A stretch of 64,000 bases of DNA from Pelagicoccus enzymogenes. GTDB taxonomy: Bacteria; Verrucomicrobiota; Verrucomicrobiia; Opitutales; Opitutaceae. Position numbers and translations under genes: made by a program. The stretch's first letter is position 1. Each line of letters opens with the position of its first letter. Under the pieces are notes generated by a model. The model made no database searches. It was not told the origin of the DNA and was given only the letters and a program-made list of their open reading frames with translations. Of the stretch, positions 18,150-28,457 are shown piece by piece. The DNA lies in contig NZ_JACYFG010000051.1 in assembly GCF_014803405.1 (NCBI RefSeq), forward strand, positions 186,001 through 250,000, given 5' to 3'.

Positions 18150-19349
18150 ATGCCATTTTCAGGACTTGGGTTATCGGAACCCATCAACAAGGCTCTCGCC
18201 GATCTCGGCTTTGAGAAGCCAACCCCAATTCAGGAACAGTCGATTCCTATCGTATTGCAAGGCAAGGACTTGATAGGATCAGCCCAAACCGGGACCGGCA
18301 AGACTGCCGCTTTTGGCCTGCCGATTTTGCAGCGCATCGTTCCTGGCAAGCCTTTCCAGTGCCTCATTCTTGAGCCGACCCGCGAGTTGGCGGCTCAGGT
18401 CGAGGAAGCTCTCAAGGTTTTTGCCAAGAACCTCGGTATACAGATCGGCCTCATTTACGGCGGCGTCAAGTACGGCGGCCAGATGAAGATGATCGAGAGC
18501 GGAGCGGAAATCATCGTCGCGACTCCAGGGCGTCTGCTTGACCATTTGAACCAGGGTAACCTTTCCCTGAAGGAGATGGACTTCCTGGTGCTCGACGAGG
18601 TGGATCGCATGCTGGACATGGGATTCTTGCCCGACGTGAAGCGGATCGTGCAGAACTACTGCTCCAAGGAGCGCCAGACCTTGCTCTTCACCGCGACCAT
18701 GCCGCCGGCCATCAAGACTTTGACCGGTTGGGTGCTGAACGATCCTGCGATCGTGGAGATCGGCAAGAACCGCTCTGCAGCGGAAACGGTGAGCCACGCC
18801 TTCTATCCGGTGGTGGAGCGACAGAAGTACAAGCTGCTGCTGGAGCTGCTGGAGCGCACTCACTACGAGAGCGTCTTAATCTTCACCAGAACGAAGTTCA
18901 ACGCGGACATGATCACGCGTCGCCTCGAGCGCTTGAACCACAAGGTCGCGGCCTTGCATTCCGATCGTTCCCAGTCGGAGCGCACCGAGGCGCTGAAGGG
19001 CTTCAAGGACGGCAAGTACGAGGTGCTGGTAGCGACCGACATCGCGGCGCGCGGTTTGGACATTGCTGGCGTAACCCACGTGATCAACTACGACGTGCCG
19101 CTGCACGCGGAGGACTACGTGCACCGCATCGGCCGTACGGGACGCGCTTCCCGCGAAGGCGACGCCTTCACGCTTTTGACCGAAGACGAGGTAAAGAACG
19201 CGGCAGCTATCGAGCACTTCATCGGCAAGAAGATAGAGCGCAAGAAGCTCGATGGCTTCAACTACATGTATTCGGCGCTTTTCAACGCTCAGGAGAAGTC
19301 GGCGGCGGCTGGACCTCGTTCCCGCTTGTTTGGGCGTTCCGGACGCTAG
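18150..19349 (+). CDS. DEAD-box-type ATP-dependent RNA helicase (RhlE-like) with DEVD motif
   Basis: This 399-residue protein unwinds or remodels RNA. It has a Q motif (FEKPTPIQEQSIP), motif I AQTGTGKT, motif Ia PTRELAAQ, motif Ib TPGRLLDHL, motif II as DEVD instead of DEAD, motif III as TAT instead of SAT, then motif IV region LIFTRTKFNAD, motif V ATDIAARGLDI and motif VI HRIGRTGRA. The C-terminal tail is short and ends in a basic RSRLFGRSGR. All other motifs are intact, so activity is likely. It is divergent from sufS, with 117 bp between the two starts. Confidence 0.93.
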   Translation: MPFSGLGLSEPINKALADLGFEKPTPIQEQSIPIVLQGKDLIGSAQTGTGKTAAFGLPILQRIVPGKPFQCLILEPTRELAAQVEEALKVFAKNLGIQIGLIYGGVKYGGQMKMIESGAEIIVATPGRLLDHLNQGNLSLKEMDFLVLDEVDRMLDMGFLPDVKRIVQNYCSKERQTLLFTATMPPAIKTLTGWVLNDPAIVEIGKNRSAAETVSHAFYPVVERQKYKLLLELLERTHYESVLIFTRTKFNADMITRRLERLNHKVAALHSDRSQSERTEALKGFKDGKYEVLVATDIAARGLDIAGVTHVINYDVPLHAEDYVHRIGRTGRASREGDAFTLLTEDEVKNAAAIEHFIGKKIERKKLDGFNYMYSALFNAQEKSAAAGPRSRLFGRSGR

Positions 19350-19399
19350 TTTGCTGTGGGCGACTGCCTAAGGATCGCCCCGGTTTAATGTCTTACGCT

Positions 19400-19942
19400 T
19401 CAAGCGTACCGGTTGTTCCAGCTGCTGACGAGATCGTAGGCCAGCTCGTATAATTCGGTAGGCTCGAAGGGCTTGTAGACCATGGTCACGGGCGTCCGCG
19501 CTCCGAGCTCCTGTTCGATCTCCTCCTCGGAGTAGTCAGAGTAGGCGGTCACGATAATGAAACGCATGGAGCTGTCGATTTCGCGCAGCTTCTTGATCGT
19601 TTCCAGGCCGTCCCAGCCCGGAGGCATTCTCATGTCGACCAATGCGAGGGGATACTTGATGCCCTTGGAGTGGTGGCGTTTCACTAGCTCGTAGGCCTCC
19701 TCTCCTTGGTAGGTGGACTGGATTTGGAAATTCCGTTCGCGGCGTTTCGCGGCATCTGTTCCGCTGTTGCCGAGCAAGAGGTTTTCGAGTTCGTCGAGCT
19801 TGGCCTCTCCATCATCCCGTTGGTCCGGACGAAGCACTGCGTTGTAGTCACGGTGCAGGGAATGATTGTCGTCGACTATGAGCAACGATCGGTTCTCCAG
19901 CTTGGACAAGTCGATATGGCTGTACTTCGAGGACATGGGCAT
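19400..19942 (-). CDS. Stand-alone response regulator with internal insertion
   Basis: This is a 180-residue single receiver domain. The acidic pair is in LLIVDDNHSLH, the phosphorylatable Asp is in ALVDMRMPPGWDG, the Thr is in IIVTAYSDYSEEE and the Lys is in VYKPFEP. An insertion of about 40 charged residues lies between the first helix and the second strand (DELENLLLGNSGTDAAKRRE), followed by NFQIQSTYQGEEA. I know this variant from receiver domains fused to kinases or EAL/GGDEF proteins in other bacteria. There is no output domain, so it probably works by protein contact. No kinase lies beside it. Confidence 0.85.
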   Translation of the reverse strand: MPMSSKYSHIDLSKLENRSLLIVDDNHSLHRDYNAVLRPDQRDDGEAKLDELENLLLGNSGTDAAKRRERNFQIQSTYQGEEAYELVKRHHSKGIKYPLALVDMRMPPGWDGLETIKKLREIDSSMRFIIVTAYSDYSEEEIEQELGARTPVTMVYKPFEPTELYELAYDLVSSWNNRYA

Positions 19943-20054
19943 GCTGACACAAGAGCGGTGCTGCCCACCTTGGGGCAGGCCGTCTTGATTTGCAATGAAC
20001 TGACAGCTTTTTTATGCCTCGTTTACGGAAAATACGGGAGTTTGCTAACGCTTT

Positions 20055-20993
20055 CTAGAACTGGGTGTCGAGCAGCTCGGCCCGTCCGGTTTTGCGCACG
20101 GAGACGAGCGCGGGGGGGAGGGGCTTGGTGGCATTGGAAGGGTAGGGCGAAAAGATAACCGTCGCGGAATCTGGCAGGGCGCCAGGGTCGATAATGCGAT
20201 GGCGGGTCACGTCATAGCGATTGTGGAGCTTGTTCCCGACGAGTTCGATTTGGGCGATGGATATGGCTTCATTGGCGGAGAGCCCGTCATCCAGGTTGAT
20301 CTGGCCGAGTTCCGCCGAGATCCGCTTGAAGTCCTCGTTGGAAATACCCCCGAACCCGGCGAGCCGGCTTTGTTCGATGGTTTGGCCCAGGTAGGCGAGC
20401 AAGCGAGGGATGTCGATGGAGCTGCCGAGTCGCTTCGCGGTGCGTATCTTGAGGATCTGGCTGTTTACTCCGGCGACGTAGAGTTCGCCTTGTTTGGGAA
20501 CAAGCCCCTCGGTGTACTGGAAAGTGGCGTGGTTGAACGCGGTGCCTCCGATTTTGTGAATTGTCGGAGGGGCGACTTCTAGCTGGCTGTAGATGCGCTT
20601 GGAAGTTGCGAGTTGGAGGTCTGCGAGGGCATCTTGGAAGCTCTTGCGGATCACTTCGGAATCGGTGCCGGAAGGGATGACGCTTGCTTGTAGGTCGTAG
20701 ACGAATACATCGATGCGGGCCTCAGGATTGCGGTAGCTTATGGCGAGTCCCAGTCCAGGTGACTTCTCTTCGAGTTCGATGACCGGGCGACGAAAGAGCG
20801 GGCCCAGGGCCCCGGGAAAGTAGATGCCCGTGGTGTCGTCGAAGTAGGGCGCTGGTGCAAGCTCGAGGTTGGTTTGCGGATTTACGACGTTTACTTGAGT
20901 GCAGGAAGTGAGCAGTCCGGCTAGCGCCATGAGGCAGCAGACTGCGCCGAGGAAACGGCTGAGGCTGCGGATGGGTTGGGATCGAGGAATCAC
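20055..20993 (-). CDS. Predicted lipoprotein of unknown function
   Basis: This is a 312-residue protein that starts at GTG 20993. The N terminus is basic then hydrophobic, with lipobox LLTSC (Cys about residue 31), so it should be lipid-anchored in the envelope. The mature part is mixed alpha/beta, with no recognised motif; it mentions no membrane helices and few Cys. It lies 103 bp downstream of ureD on the same strand, so it could be the last gene of the ureFGD unit, but there is no evidence for a role in urea use. Confidence 0.7.
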   Translation of the reverse strand: MIPRSQPIRSLSRFLGAVCCLMALAGLLTSCTQVNVVNPQTNLELAPAPYFDDTTGIYFPGALGPLFRRPVIELEEKSPGLGLAISYRNPEARIDVFVYDLQASVIPSGTDSEVIRKSFQDALADLQLATSKRIYSQLEVAPPTIHKIGGTAFNHATFQYTEGLVPKQGELYVAGVNSQILKIRTAKRLGSSIDIPRLLAYLGQTIEQSRLAGFGGISNEDFKRISAELGQINLDDGLSANEAISIAQIELVGNKLHNRYDVTRHRIIDPGALPDSATVIFSPYPSNATKPLPPALVSVRKTGRAELLDTQF

Positions 20994-21096
20994 TGCACTG
21001 CTAGTCTAAGAGGGGGAGGAGAGCTACCTACTGGGAAACGGATCAGGCCATAGAAAAACGGCAGCTGAATTTGTTCACTGGTTTCTTTTCCTTTCT

Positions 21097-21951
21097 TTAT
21101 CGTCGCAAGGCGGCTGCTTCGCGTTGGATTGCCCGATAGTATTGGCTGCGCACGGCTGAGCACGCCTTTCGAGCGGCGATGGGGTCTTGAGCGAGGATCT
21201 TCACGCACCAGCAGGAGGATTGGGCGAGCTGGCTGGATCCGATGCGAAACCCTGTGTCTTGCAGCTCATGTATCGCCTGCCAAAAGGCTTTGTTGTCCTC
21301 CAGCTTCTCGGAGACGAGCAAGATCGAAATGTAGAACGGGAAAGGAGCTCCCAGCTCATTGGTCCAGGCAGTAGCCGTTCCTTGGGACGGTTCAACGCAG
21401 TGCTTCTCCAGCAAAGCCAGCTTTCCGTCGTAGCGAAGGGAAAGGCGGTTGCGAAATTGGCGAAACGAGAAGGCCTCGTTGTGGGCGATGCGACCGGGAG
21501 CGATGGCTTCGATGAAAAAGAGTTCCGCCCCCTTGGCGAGCTCGATGGTCGTGCGTTGAGTGAAGGCGCTTTCGCCTTGGAGAATGAGCCACTCGGGATT
21601 GCTCTCGAGAAAGGCGTTTTTCTCGACGCGAAAGGATTGGATCCATTTCGCGTCGCTATCTCGATCCATTTTATGGATACGAAGCGAGGATGGATTGGAG
21701 AGGGTTAGCGATGCCTCCGCTTCTACGATAATCTCCAGGTCCGCTGAATCGCCCGCGAGCATCCCTGCGGTTGGACACATGAGGTTGAGCAAGAGGCTCT
21801 GCCCGTTCCAGTAGGGCTTGGAGATGTGCACGGGAGTCTTGAACTCCTTGCGGCTAAGGATGCATTTGCCGGTTTGGTCGCGCGAGCAGGTCGCGTAGAG
21901 GTGTCCGGCGACGTGCGGCCGTAGCATGGAGGGTGGCTCTTGAGTTTCCAC
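21097..21951 (-). CDS. ureD: Urease accessory protein UreD (UreH)
   Basis: About 284 residues from GTG 21951, or 276 from ATG 21927. UreD is the scaffold that contacts the urease apoenzyme and carries nickel from UreG/UreF. Family-like segments: KCILSRKEFKTPVHISKPYW, LMCPTAGMLAGDSADLEIIVEAEASLTLSNPSSLRIHKM, and the middle EAFSFRQFRNRLSLRYDGKLALLEKHCVEP. It is the last accessory gene of ureF-ureG-ureD. Usually ureD leads the operon; here it is the end. Confidence 0.9.
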   Translation of the reverse strand: METQEPPSMLRPHVAGHLYATCSRDQTGKCILSRKEFKTPVHISKPYWNGQSLLLNLMCPTAGMLAGDSADLEIIVEAEASLTLSNPSSLRIHKMDRDSDAKWIQSFRVEKNAFLESNPEWLILQGESAFTQRTTIELAKGAELFFIEAIAPGRIAHNEAFSFRQFRNRLSLRYDGKLALLEKHCVEPSQGTATAWTNELGAPFPFYISILLVSEKLEDNKAFWQAIHELQDTGFRIGSSQLAQSSCWCVKILAQDPIAARKACSAVRSQYYRAIQREAAALRR

Positions 21952-21978
21952 TAAGCAGGGAGTTCCGCGATGGAAGCG

Positions 21979-22587
21979 CTAGAAGAGATACTCCTTTTTC
22001 AACCAAGCGATGACGTCGTCGAGGCCTTTGTGAGACTTGAGGTCGCAGAAAAGGAAGGGTCGCTCTCCGCGCATCTTTTTGCTGTCGCGGTCCATAACGT
22101 CGAGATCGGCTCCGACGTATTGGGCGATCTCGATCTTGTTGATGATCATCAGGTCAGAGTACTGGATAGCGGGTCCCCCTTTGCGTGGGATCTTATCGCC
22201 TTCCGCGACGTCGATGACATAGATGAAGGCGTCGACCAATTCAGGTGAGAAGGTTGCGGAAAGGTTGTCGCCGCCCGATTCGATAAGCACGGCTTGAGTG
22301 TCGGGATGGCGCTCGAGCAGTTCGTCGATGGCTGCCATGTTCATGCTGGTGTCGTCGCGGATGGCAGTGTGCGGGCAGCCTCCTGTTTCGACTCCCATGA
22401 CGCGGTCTGCTTCGAGGGCTTTGTTGCGAACGAGGAACTCCGCATCTTCGCGGGTATAGATATCGTTGGTGATGGCTACGAGGTTGTATTCAGATTTCAA
22501 TGCTTCGCAGAGGCGGAGGAGCAGCATTGTCTTACCGGAGCCAACGGGGCCACCGATTCCGATACGGACTGGACGGGAGTTGTTCAT
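21979..22587 (-). CDS. ureG: Urease accessory GTPase UreG
   Basis: This is a 202-residue GTPase that delivers nickel to UreD-urease. P-loop [11 protein letters not shown], the metal-binding Cys-Pro-His in [13 protein letters not shown], the [17 protein letters not shown] switch region, and [13 protein letters not shown] for guanine recognition are all present. Length is normal. It is 27 bases upstream of ureD and 33 bases after ureF, all in one direction. Confidence 0.96.
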   Translation of the reverse strand: MNNSRPVRIGIGGPVGSGKTMLLLRLCEALKSEYNLVAITNDIYTREDAEFLVRNKALEADRVMGVETGGCPHTAIRDDTSMNMAAIDELLERHPDTQAVLIESGGDNLSATFSPELVDAFIYVIDVAEGDKIPRKGGPAIQYSDLMIINKIEIAQYVGADLDVMDRDSKKMRGERPFLFCDLKSHKGLDDVIAWLKKEYLF

Positions 22588-22620
22588 TTTCTGGTAAAGT
22601 GGTTTTTAGTTATTTGGGCC

Positions 22621-23310
22621 TTAGGAAATGAATAGGCGCGAGAAAGCTTGCTCGTGGCGTTGGGAGGCGATGTCAAGGTTTGGAAGGAAGGCGCCTGCGA
22701 AGTCGCGTTCGACTGGGAGCGATTTGGAAACGAGCATCTCGATGTCTTGTAGTGCGGAAGTGAGTACGCTTTGGGCTCCTTCCTGTCCGATACGGATCAA
22801 CTTCAGCGAAGCGGCGCAAGGAGCGGCCAGCGTCTGGTAGGCCCAAGCCGCCAAGGTGGGCTCGAGCGGGGTGCCGAGGTCGACGTTTTCGGCGGCGAAT
22901 ACGGTGAGGTGGTGGGGGGTGAGCCGCTTTACGTTTTTCAGTTCCTGCAGGGTTTCGAAGAGAGGAGTCGGTCGCAGCTTGCTGATCAGCCGTAGGCGCT
23001 GCTGGCCTTGGGCGGAGCTGGCGTTCCTGAGTTCCTTTGAGGGCTTGGATGCGCCGATTTCAGCGTCCAGCTCGCAGATGATCTCGGGATCAGGCTTCGA
23101 TGCCGATTCGTATAGGAACCTCAAATACGGGAGTTCGAATTCCTGAAGGTTAAGGTAGACGACCGTTTTTAGGTAGCGCAGGAGTGATTCGCCATCGCGC
23201 ACCTCACCTGTCGCGCAAAGCTCTTCGAGTCCATAGGAGTGCGCGTACGACCCGATAGGGAATAGCGGATCGGTAGTTTGCAGCATGCTGGGGAGCCAAG
23301 GGAGATTCAT
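22621..23310 (-). CDS. ureF: Urease accessory protein UreF
   Basis: This is a 229-residue all-helical protein that binds UreD and acts as effector of UreG during nickel insertion. The family start LLQTTDPLFPIGSYAHSYGLEELC-type motif is present (LQTTDPLFPIGSYAHSYG), as are C-terminal helices with IRIGQEGAQSVL. It is the first gene of the ureFGD unit and has a sigma54-type promoter at 23396-23410. Confidence 0.94.
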   Translation of the reverse strand: MNLPWLPSMLQTTDPLFPIGSYAHSYGLEELCATGEVRDGESLLRYLKTVVYLNLQEFELPYLRFLYESASKPDPEIICELDAEIGASKPSKELRNASSAQGQQRLRLISKLRPTPLFETLQELKNVKRLTPHHLTVFAAENVDLGTPLEPTLAAWAYQTLAAPCAASLKLIRIGQEGAQSVLTSALQDIEMLVSKSLPVERDFAGAFLPNLDIASQRHEQAFSRLFIS

Positions 23311-23395
23311 GGTGACTAAGGTTAGGCTTAGGGGTTTTGCAAAAATCTGGTGGATCAGACCAGCTTCTTCTTACCTTGGGCCCGAGTTAATTTCC

Positions 23396-23410
23396 GCACT
23401 TGTTTTGCCA
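23396..23410 (-). promoter_or_regulatory. Sigma54 promoter for ureFGD
   Basis: On the minus strand TGGCAAAACAAGTGC has -24 GG and -12 GC exactly ten bases apart. The expected transcript start near 23385 gives a 75-base leader to the ureF ATG. The same class of promoter precedes ureA and urtA. Confidence 0.65.
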
Positions 23411-23495
23411 GGGGGAAATTGGAATCTTTTGAGGATGGCAATACTCCGAGAAGGTGCCGTTAATAAATCCCGTCCACTTGATTCGTTCGCCCCAA

Positions 23496-25193
23496 ATGTT
23501 TCGTTTTGCCTTATTTTGCTTTTTCGTCGTTTCGATCTCGAGCTTCGATGCGTTTGCGCAGGCTTCAGCTGGCTACAGCCAGGAGCCAGAGTTGGTGCAG
23601 CGTGGAGAAGTCGTTTTCCAATCGCTCTGCGCGTCCTGCCATACGTTTGAGCGGAATGCGATCGGTCCCGAGTTGAGTCGGGTGTTCTTTCGCGCCGAAA
23701 AGCAATGGATCTTCAATTTCATCAAGGACCCGCAAGCGGTAATCGATAGCGGCGATGCTCGCGCTCGAGAGCTGCAAGAGAAGTACAGCAGCGTCATGCC
23801 CAGCTTCGGTTTGAGCGATGCCGACATCGAGGCGGTTTTGGCTTATATGTATGCGAACCGTAGAAAGCTTCGGAACAAGGAGTTGAAGGAGACTTCGAAG
23901 GGAAAGGGGCTGGAGGATCCGATTCCTGAAAAAATTGCAGACTCGGGAATCGTGCTTGAATTGGAGGCGTTTTGCGCGATCCCGCCGAGTTCTGAAACCT
24001 TGCCGGTGGCTCGCATCAATAAGCTGGCGGGCGTGCATGACAAGGGCGAGGAGCGGATATTCGTCAATGACCAGAGAGGCGTGCTGTACGAGATCGTGCA
24101 AGGCGAGGCTCGGGTTTTTCTGGATCTAGCAAAGAGGCGTCCGGAGTTTGTGCATACACCCGGTTTGGCGACCGGCTTTTCAAGTTTCGCGTTCAGTCCC
24201 GAGTTCGAAAGCGACGGCCTGTTTTACACGCAGCATGCGGAGTCCGGAGACGCTGCAGTTGCCGATATTCAATTGCCGCCAGGAAGAAAGGCTAAATTGC
24301 AGTATGTTGTTACGGAATGGCAAGTTGAGGCTGGAACCAGGGCATCCATCGAAGGCGAAGGGCGCGAGTTGCTGCGCATCGAAATGGTGGATACGTCGCA
24401 CGGAATGCAGGAGCTTGCGTTCGACCCATATTCTAGAAGAGGAGATCGTAACTTCGGTTTGCTTTACATTGGAGTGGGAGATGGCGGGGCTAGCTACATC
24501 GGTCGACCGGATCTGATCGAGGGTGCTGGCCTTGTTTGGGGAACGGTTTTGCGCATTGCTCCTCAGGGTACAAATAGCGGCAATGGTAAGTATGGGATTC
24601 CAGGCGATAATCCGTTTGCGGATGGGGCGGGTGGCTTGCCTGAAGTGTTTGCCCACGGATTCCGGAACCCGAATGCGTTGAGCTGGAGCTCGGACGGGAG
24701 TTTTTACGTCGCGGACATTGGACATTGGCAGATCGAGGAGCTAAACCGCGTGGAGGCAGGAAAAGATTATGGGTGGCCGAGGTTAGAGGGAACGTTCGAG
24801 ATCGACCTGTTGAACGACCAGTCCCAGGTGTATCCAAGAAATGGAGATTACGGCGATGTCGTCGACCCCTTGCTGCAGGTCGACCACGACGAAATGATGG
24901 CTATCGCCGGGGGATTTGTTTATGAAGGCTCGCAACTGCCGCTGCTGAAGGGAACTTATTTGTTTGGCGATATCGCCACGGGGCGAGTGTTGGTCGCCAG
25001 CGACTTGAATCGAGCGAAAGCGAAAGCCGAGGACGTTAAGCTTTCGATTGCTGGAAATATCACTTCTTTGACGGAGCTTGCAGGTAACGAGCGGGGTGAC
25101 TTGAGAGTGGGCAGGGACGCTGCAGGCGAGCCCTACTTTTTGAGCAAGACGAGCGGAACGATTTGGAAGGTCGTCGGTGCCAGCAGACCTTAG
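23496..25193 (+). CDS. Cytochrome c / glucose-sorbosone-type sugar dehydrogenase fusion
   Basis: About 565 residues from ATG 23496, which opens a signal peptide (MFRFALFCFFVV...AFAQ); the frame is open to 23454. An N-terminal class I cytochrome c domain has heme motif CASCH and a likely distal Met in SVMPSFG. A beta-propeller of the PQQ-dependent aldose/sorbosone dehydrogenase kind follows (HGFRNPNALSWSSDGSFYVADIGHWQIEELN...GKDYGWPRLEG). It would oxidise a sugar or similar alcohol in the periplasm and pass electrons through its own heme. It is transcribed against the urease genes on both sides and separates ureE from ureF. Confidence 0.85.
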   Translation: MFRFALFCFFVVSISSFDAFAQASAGYSQEPELVQRGEVVFQSLCASCHTFERNAIGPELSRVFFRAEKQWIFNFIKDPQAVIDSGDARARELQEKYSSVMPSFGLSDADIEAVLAYMYANRRKLRNKELKETSKGKGLEDPIPEKIADSGIVLELEAFCAIPPSSETLPVARINKLAGVHDKGEERIFVNDQRGVLYEIVQGEARVFLDLAKRRPEFVHTPGLATGFSSFAFSPEFESDGLFYTQHAESGDAAVADIQLPPGRKAKLQYVVTEWQVEAGTRASIEGEGRELLRIEMVDTSHGMQELAFDPYSRRGDRNFGLLYIGVGDGGASYIGRPDLIEGAGLVWGTVLRIAPQGTNSGNGKYGIPGDNPFADGAGGLPEVFAHGFRNPNALSWSSDGSFYVADIGHWQIEELNRVEAGKDYGWPRLEGTFEIDLLNDQSQVYPRNGDYGDVVDPLLQVDHDEMMAIAGGFVYEGSQLPLLKGTYLFGDIATGRVLVASDLNRAKAKAEDVKLSIAGNITSLTELAGNERGDLRVGRDAAGEPYFLSKTSGTIWKVVGASRP

Positions 25194-25346
25194 AGGCCTG
25201 CCCAATCAGCCCAACTCGTTCGTGGCTTCGGGCGCTTTCTTTTCGCTGCGTCGATATTCCCCTTGGGTATATATCAAGGCGATAGCTGAGATTCTGAGCT
25301 CGATTTGCCTATTGCCCGCTCCAAAGCGAATAATCGGACAGTAGTC

Positions 25347-25778
25347 CTAATGATGATGGTGGGCGGCTGCGTTGGAAGGAGGCTGGAAAACCGCTGTAGC
25401 CTCCTCAAACGCGATGTTGGAGCGTTCGAGCATTTGCCGCACTGCGGGATCGTCCTCCGCGAGAATGGCTCCTGCTTCGAAGGCGGCGGGAAAGTGCATG
25501 TTGCCAACCATCCATCCGTAGAGGGCAGCTTGCTCAGCGTCCTCAATGGGAATCCGCAGAACGGGTTCGGGAGCTTGTTCTATGAGGTAGACCGAGTCGT
25601 CTGTTTCGTAGAATGGAGTCTCGTGCTTGAGGGGGTGAGGCAAGTCGAAGCCGAAGTCTGTTCCATCGTCAGCGGTGGCGCGGAAGCGGCGTTTCGCGAG
25701 TTTGCGGCGGTCGATTTTTAGGTGTATCCGGCTTTTGGATTCGGGAATGTTGTGAAAGTGGGTGGTGATGAGTTGCAT
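25347..25778 (-). CDS. ureE: Urease nickel metallochaperone UreE
   Basis: This is a 143-residue protein that stores nickel and passes it to UreG. Seen: the N-terminal beta domain (RIHLKIDRRKLAKRRFRATADDGTDF), the conserved metal-site region GNMHFPAAFEAGAILAEDDP (GN.H motif), and a C-terminal short His cluster. It lies downstream of ureC, separated by a 56-bp REPIN, and is the last gene of the ureAB-GAF-ureCE unit. Confidence 0.92.
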   Translation of the reverse strand: MQLITTHFHNIPESKSRIHLKIDRRKLAKRRFRATADDGTDFGFDLPHPLKHETPFYETDDSVYLIEQAPEPVLRIPIEDAEQAALYGWMVGNMHFPAAFEAGAILAEDDPAVRQMLERSNIAFEEATAVFQPPSNAAAHHHH

Positions 25779-25787
25779 GCGAAGAAA

Positions 25788-25843
25788 GTAGGAGCGAGCT
25801 TGCTCGCGAAGCGTTGGGCTTTCGCGAGCAAGCTCGCTCCTAC
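25788..25843. repeat. REPIN: two perfect inverted REP arms
   Basis: Two 23-bp arms (25788-25810 and 25821-25843) are exact reverse complements around a 10-base spacer. Each arm reads GTAGGAGCGAGCTTGC on to TCGCGAA and itself folds (GAGC/GCTC). This equals, from memory, the common REP pattern of Pseudomonas. It lies between ureC and ureE and could stabilise or separate the two parts of the message. Confidence 0.85.
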
Positions 25844-25851
25844 CAATGGAA

Positions 25852-27585
<1,734 letters not shown>

Positions 27586-27645
27586 GGCAGTTCTTTTGGA
27601 ATCGGGAAGCGGGTCGGATCGCGGCTTGGTTGCGCGGGAGGGGGT

Positions 27646-28137
27646 CTAGTTGAAGAGGAAGGAGGTGAGGGTGGCGATGGTGCGGAGGTAGTCCTCGTTG
27701 GCCTTGTCCCACTGGCGTATGCCGCGGCGATTTTCGCAACAGATGATACCGATGGGGACGAGGTCTTTCTGAATGATGAAGTCTAGGAGGGAGTGAATCC
27801 CATTGGGGATGAAGTAAGGTTCCGTGAACTCGCGGGTTGCCTGTTGGGTGCGGGCGTGAGGAGCATTGACGATGTTGTCCTCCACGATAGCCTTGAAGTA
27901 GACTGGAAAGTCTTCGCGCTTGAGGACGAAGCCCTTGGTGAAGGATTTGTCCAGCGCGTCGTAGCAGCACTGGCATTCGATTTGCGAGAGTTCGCTGTCG
28001 AAGGTCCAAACGCTGGTGCGGTCCGCATCGACGCCTTCGGCGCTGTCCTGGCAGACGGCCTTGAAGATGTCGTATCGGTCGGCACTTGCCCGTTGGGCGA
28101 TGAGGCCCTTGGTGCGCAGCATGGAGGAGTGGGGCAT
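27646..28137 (-). CDS. GAF-domain protein encoded inside the urease operon
   Basis: This is a 163-residue protein made of a single GAF domain: DRYDIFKAVCQDSAEGVDADRTSVWTF, then FPVYFKAIVEDNIVNAPHA and the typical end IPIGIICCEN-like strand (LVPIGIICCENRRGIRQW) with a closing helix. GAF domains bind small molecules or serve as redox and light sensors. It contains two adjacent Cys pairs (CQCC, ICCE) that might be redox-active. It sits 11 bases after ureB and 61 bases before ureC in the same direction, so it must be cotranscribed with urease subunits. Function is unknown; a ligand-sensing modulator of urease is one idea. Confidence 0.85.
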   Translation of the reverse strand: MPHSSMLRTKGLIAQRASADRYDIFKAVCQDSAEGVDADRTSVWTFDSELSQIECQCCYDALDKSFTKGFVLKREDFPVYFKAIVEDNIVNAPHARTQQATREFTEPYFIPNGIHSLLDFIIQKDLVPIGIICCENRRGIRQWDKANEDYLRTIATLTSFLFN

Positions 28138-28148
28138 TGGGGTGTTTG

Positions 28149-28457
28149 TTAGAGGTGTCCGTCGATTTTGTTGTTAAGTCCGTAAACTTCTCTTTTCCCG
28201 GCCAAAGCGACGAGTTCGACTTCCTTGGAGTCGCCGGGTTCGAAGCGAACCGCGGTTCCGGCGGGAATGTTCAGGCGAAAGCCGCGAGCGGCTGCCCGAT
28301 CGAAATCGAGAGCGGAGTTGACCTCGAAGAAATGGAAGTGGCTGCCGATTTGTATGGGGCGGTCGCCGGTGTTGGTGACGGGAAGCGTGACGGTGGCAAG
28401 TCCGGTATTCGCTTCGAGCGGCTCCGCCTCGGCGGGTATGATTTCACCTGGTATCAT
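28149..28457 (-). CDS. ureB: Urease beta subunit UreB
   Basis: This is a 102-residue subunit. The ATG at 28457 overlaps the ureA stop by four bases (ATGA). Family markers: MIPGEI at the start, [40 protein letters not shown] and the end [10 protein letters not shown]. It packs with UreA and UreC to make the urease trimer unit. The longer open frame upstream to 28850 is a shadow of ureA. Confidence 0.96.
   Translation of the reverse strand: MIPGEIIPAEAEPLEANTGLATVTLPVTNTGDRPIQIGSHFHFFEVNSALDFDRAAARGFRLNIPAGTAVRFEPGDSKEVELVALAGKREVYGLNNKIDGHL

Noticed and set aside
25788-25843. CRISPR-like palindromic repeat
   Set aside because: Only two mirrored arms with a short spacer, no array or cas genes; it is a REPIN.
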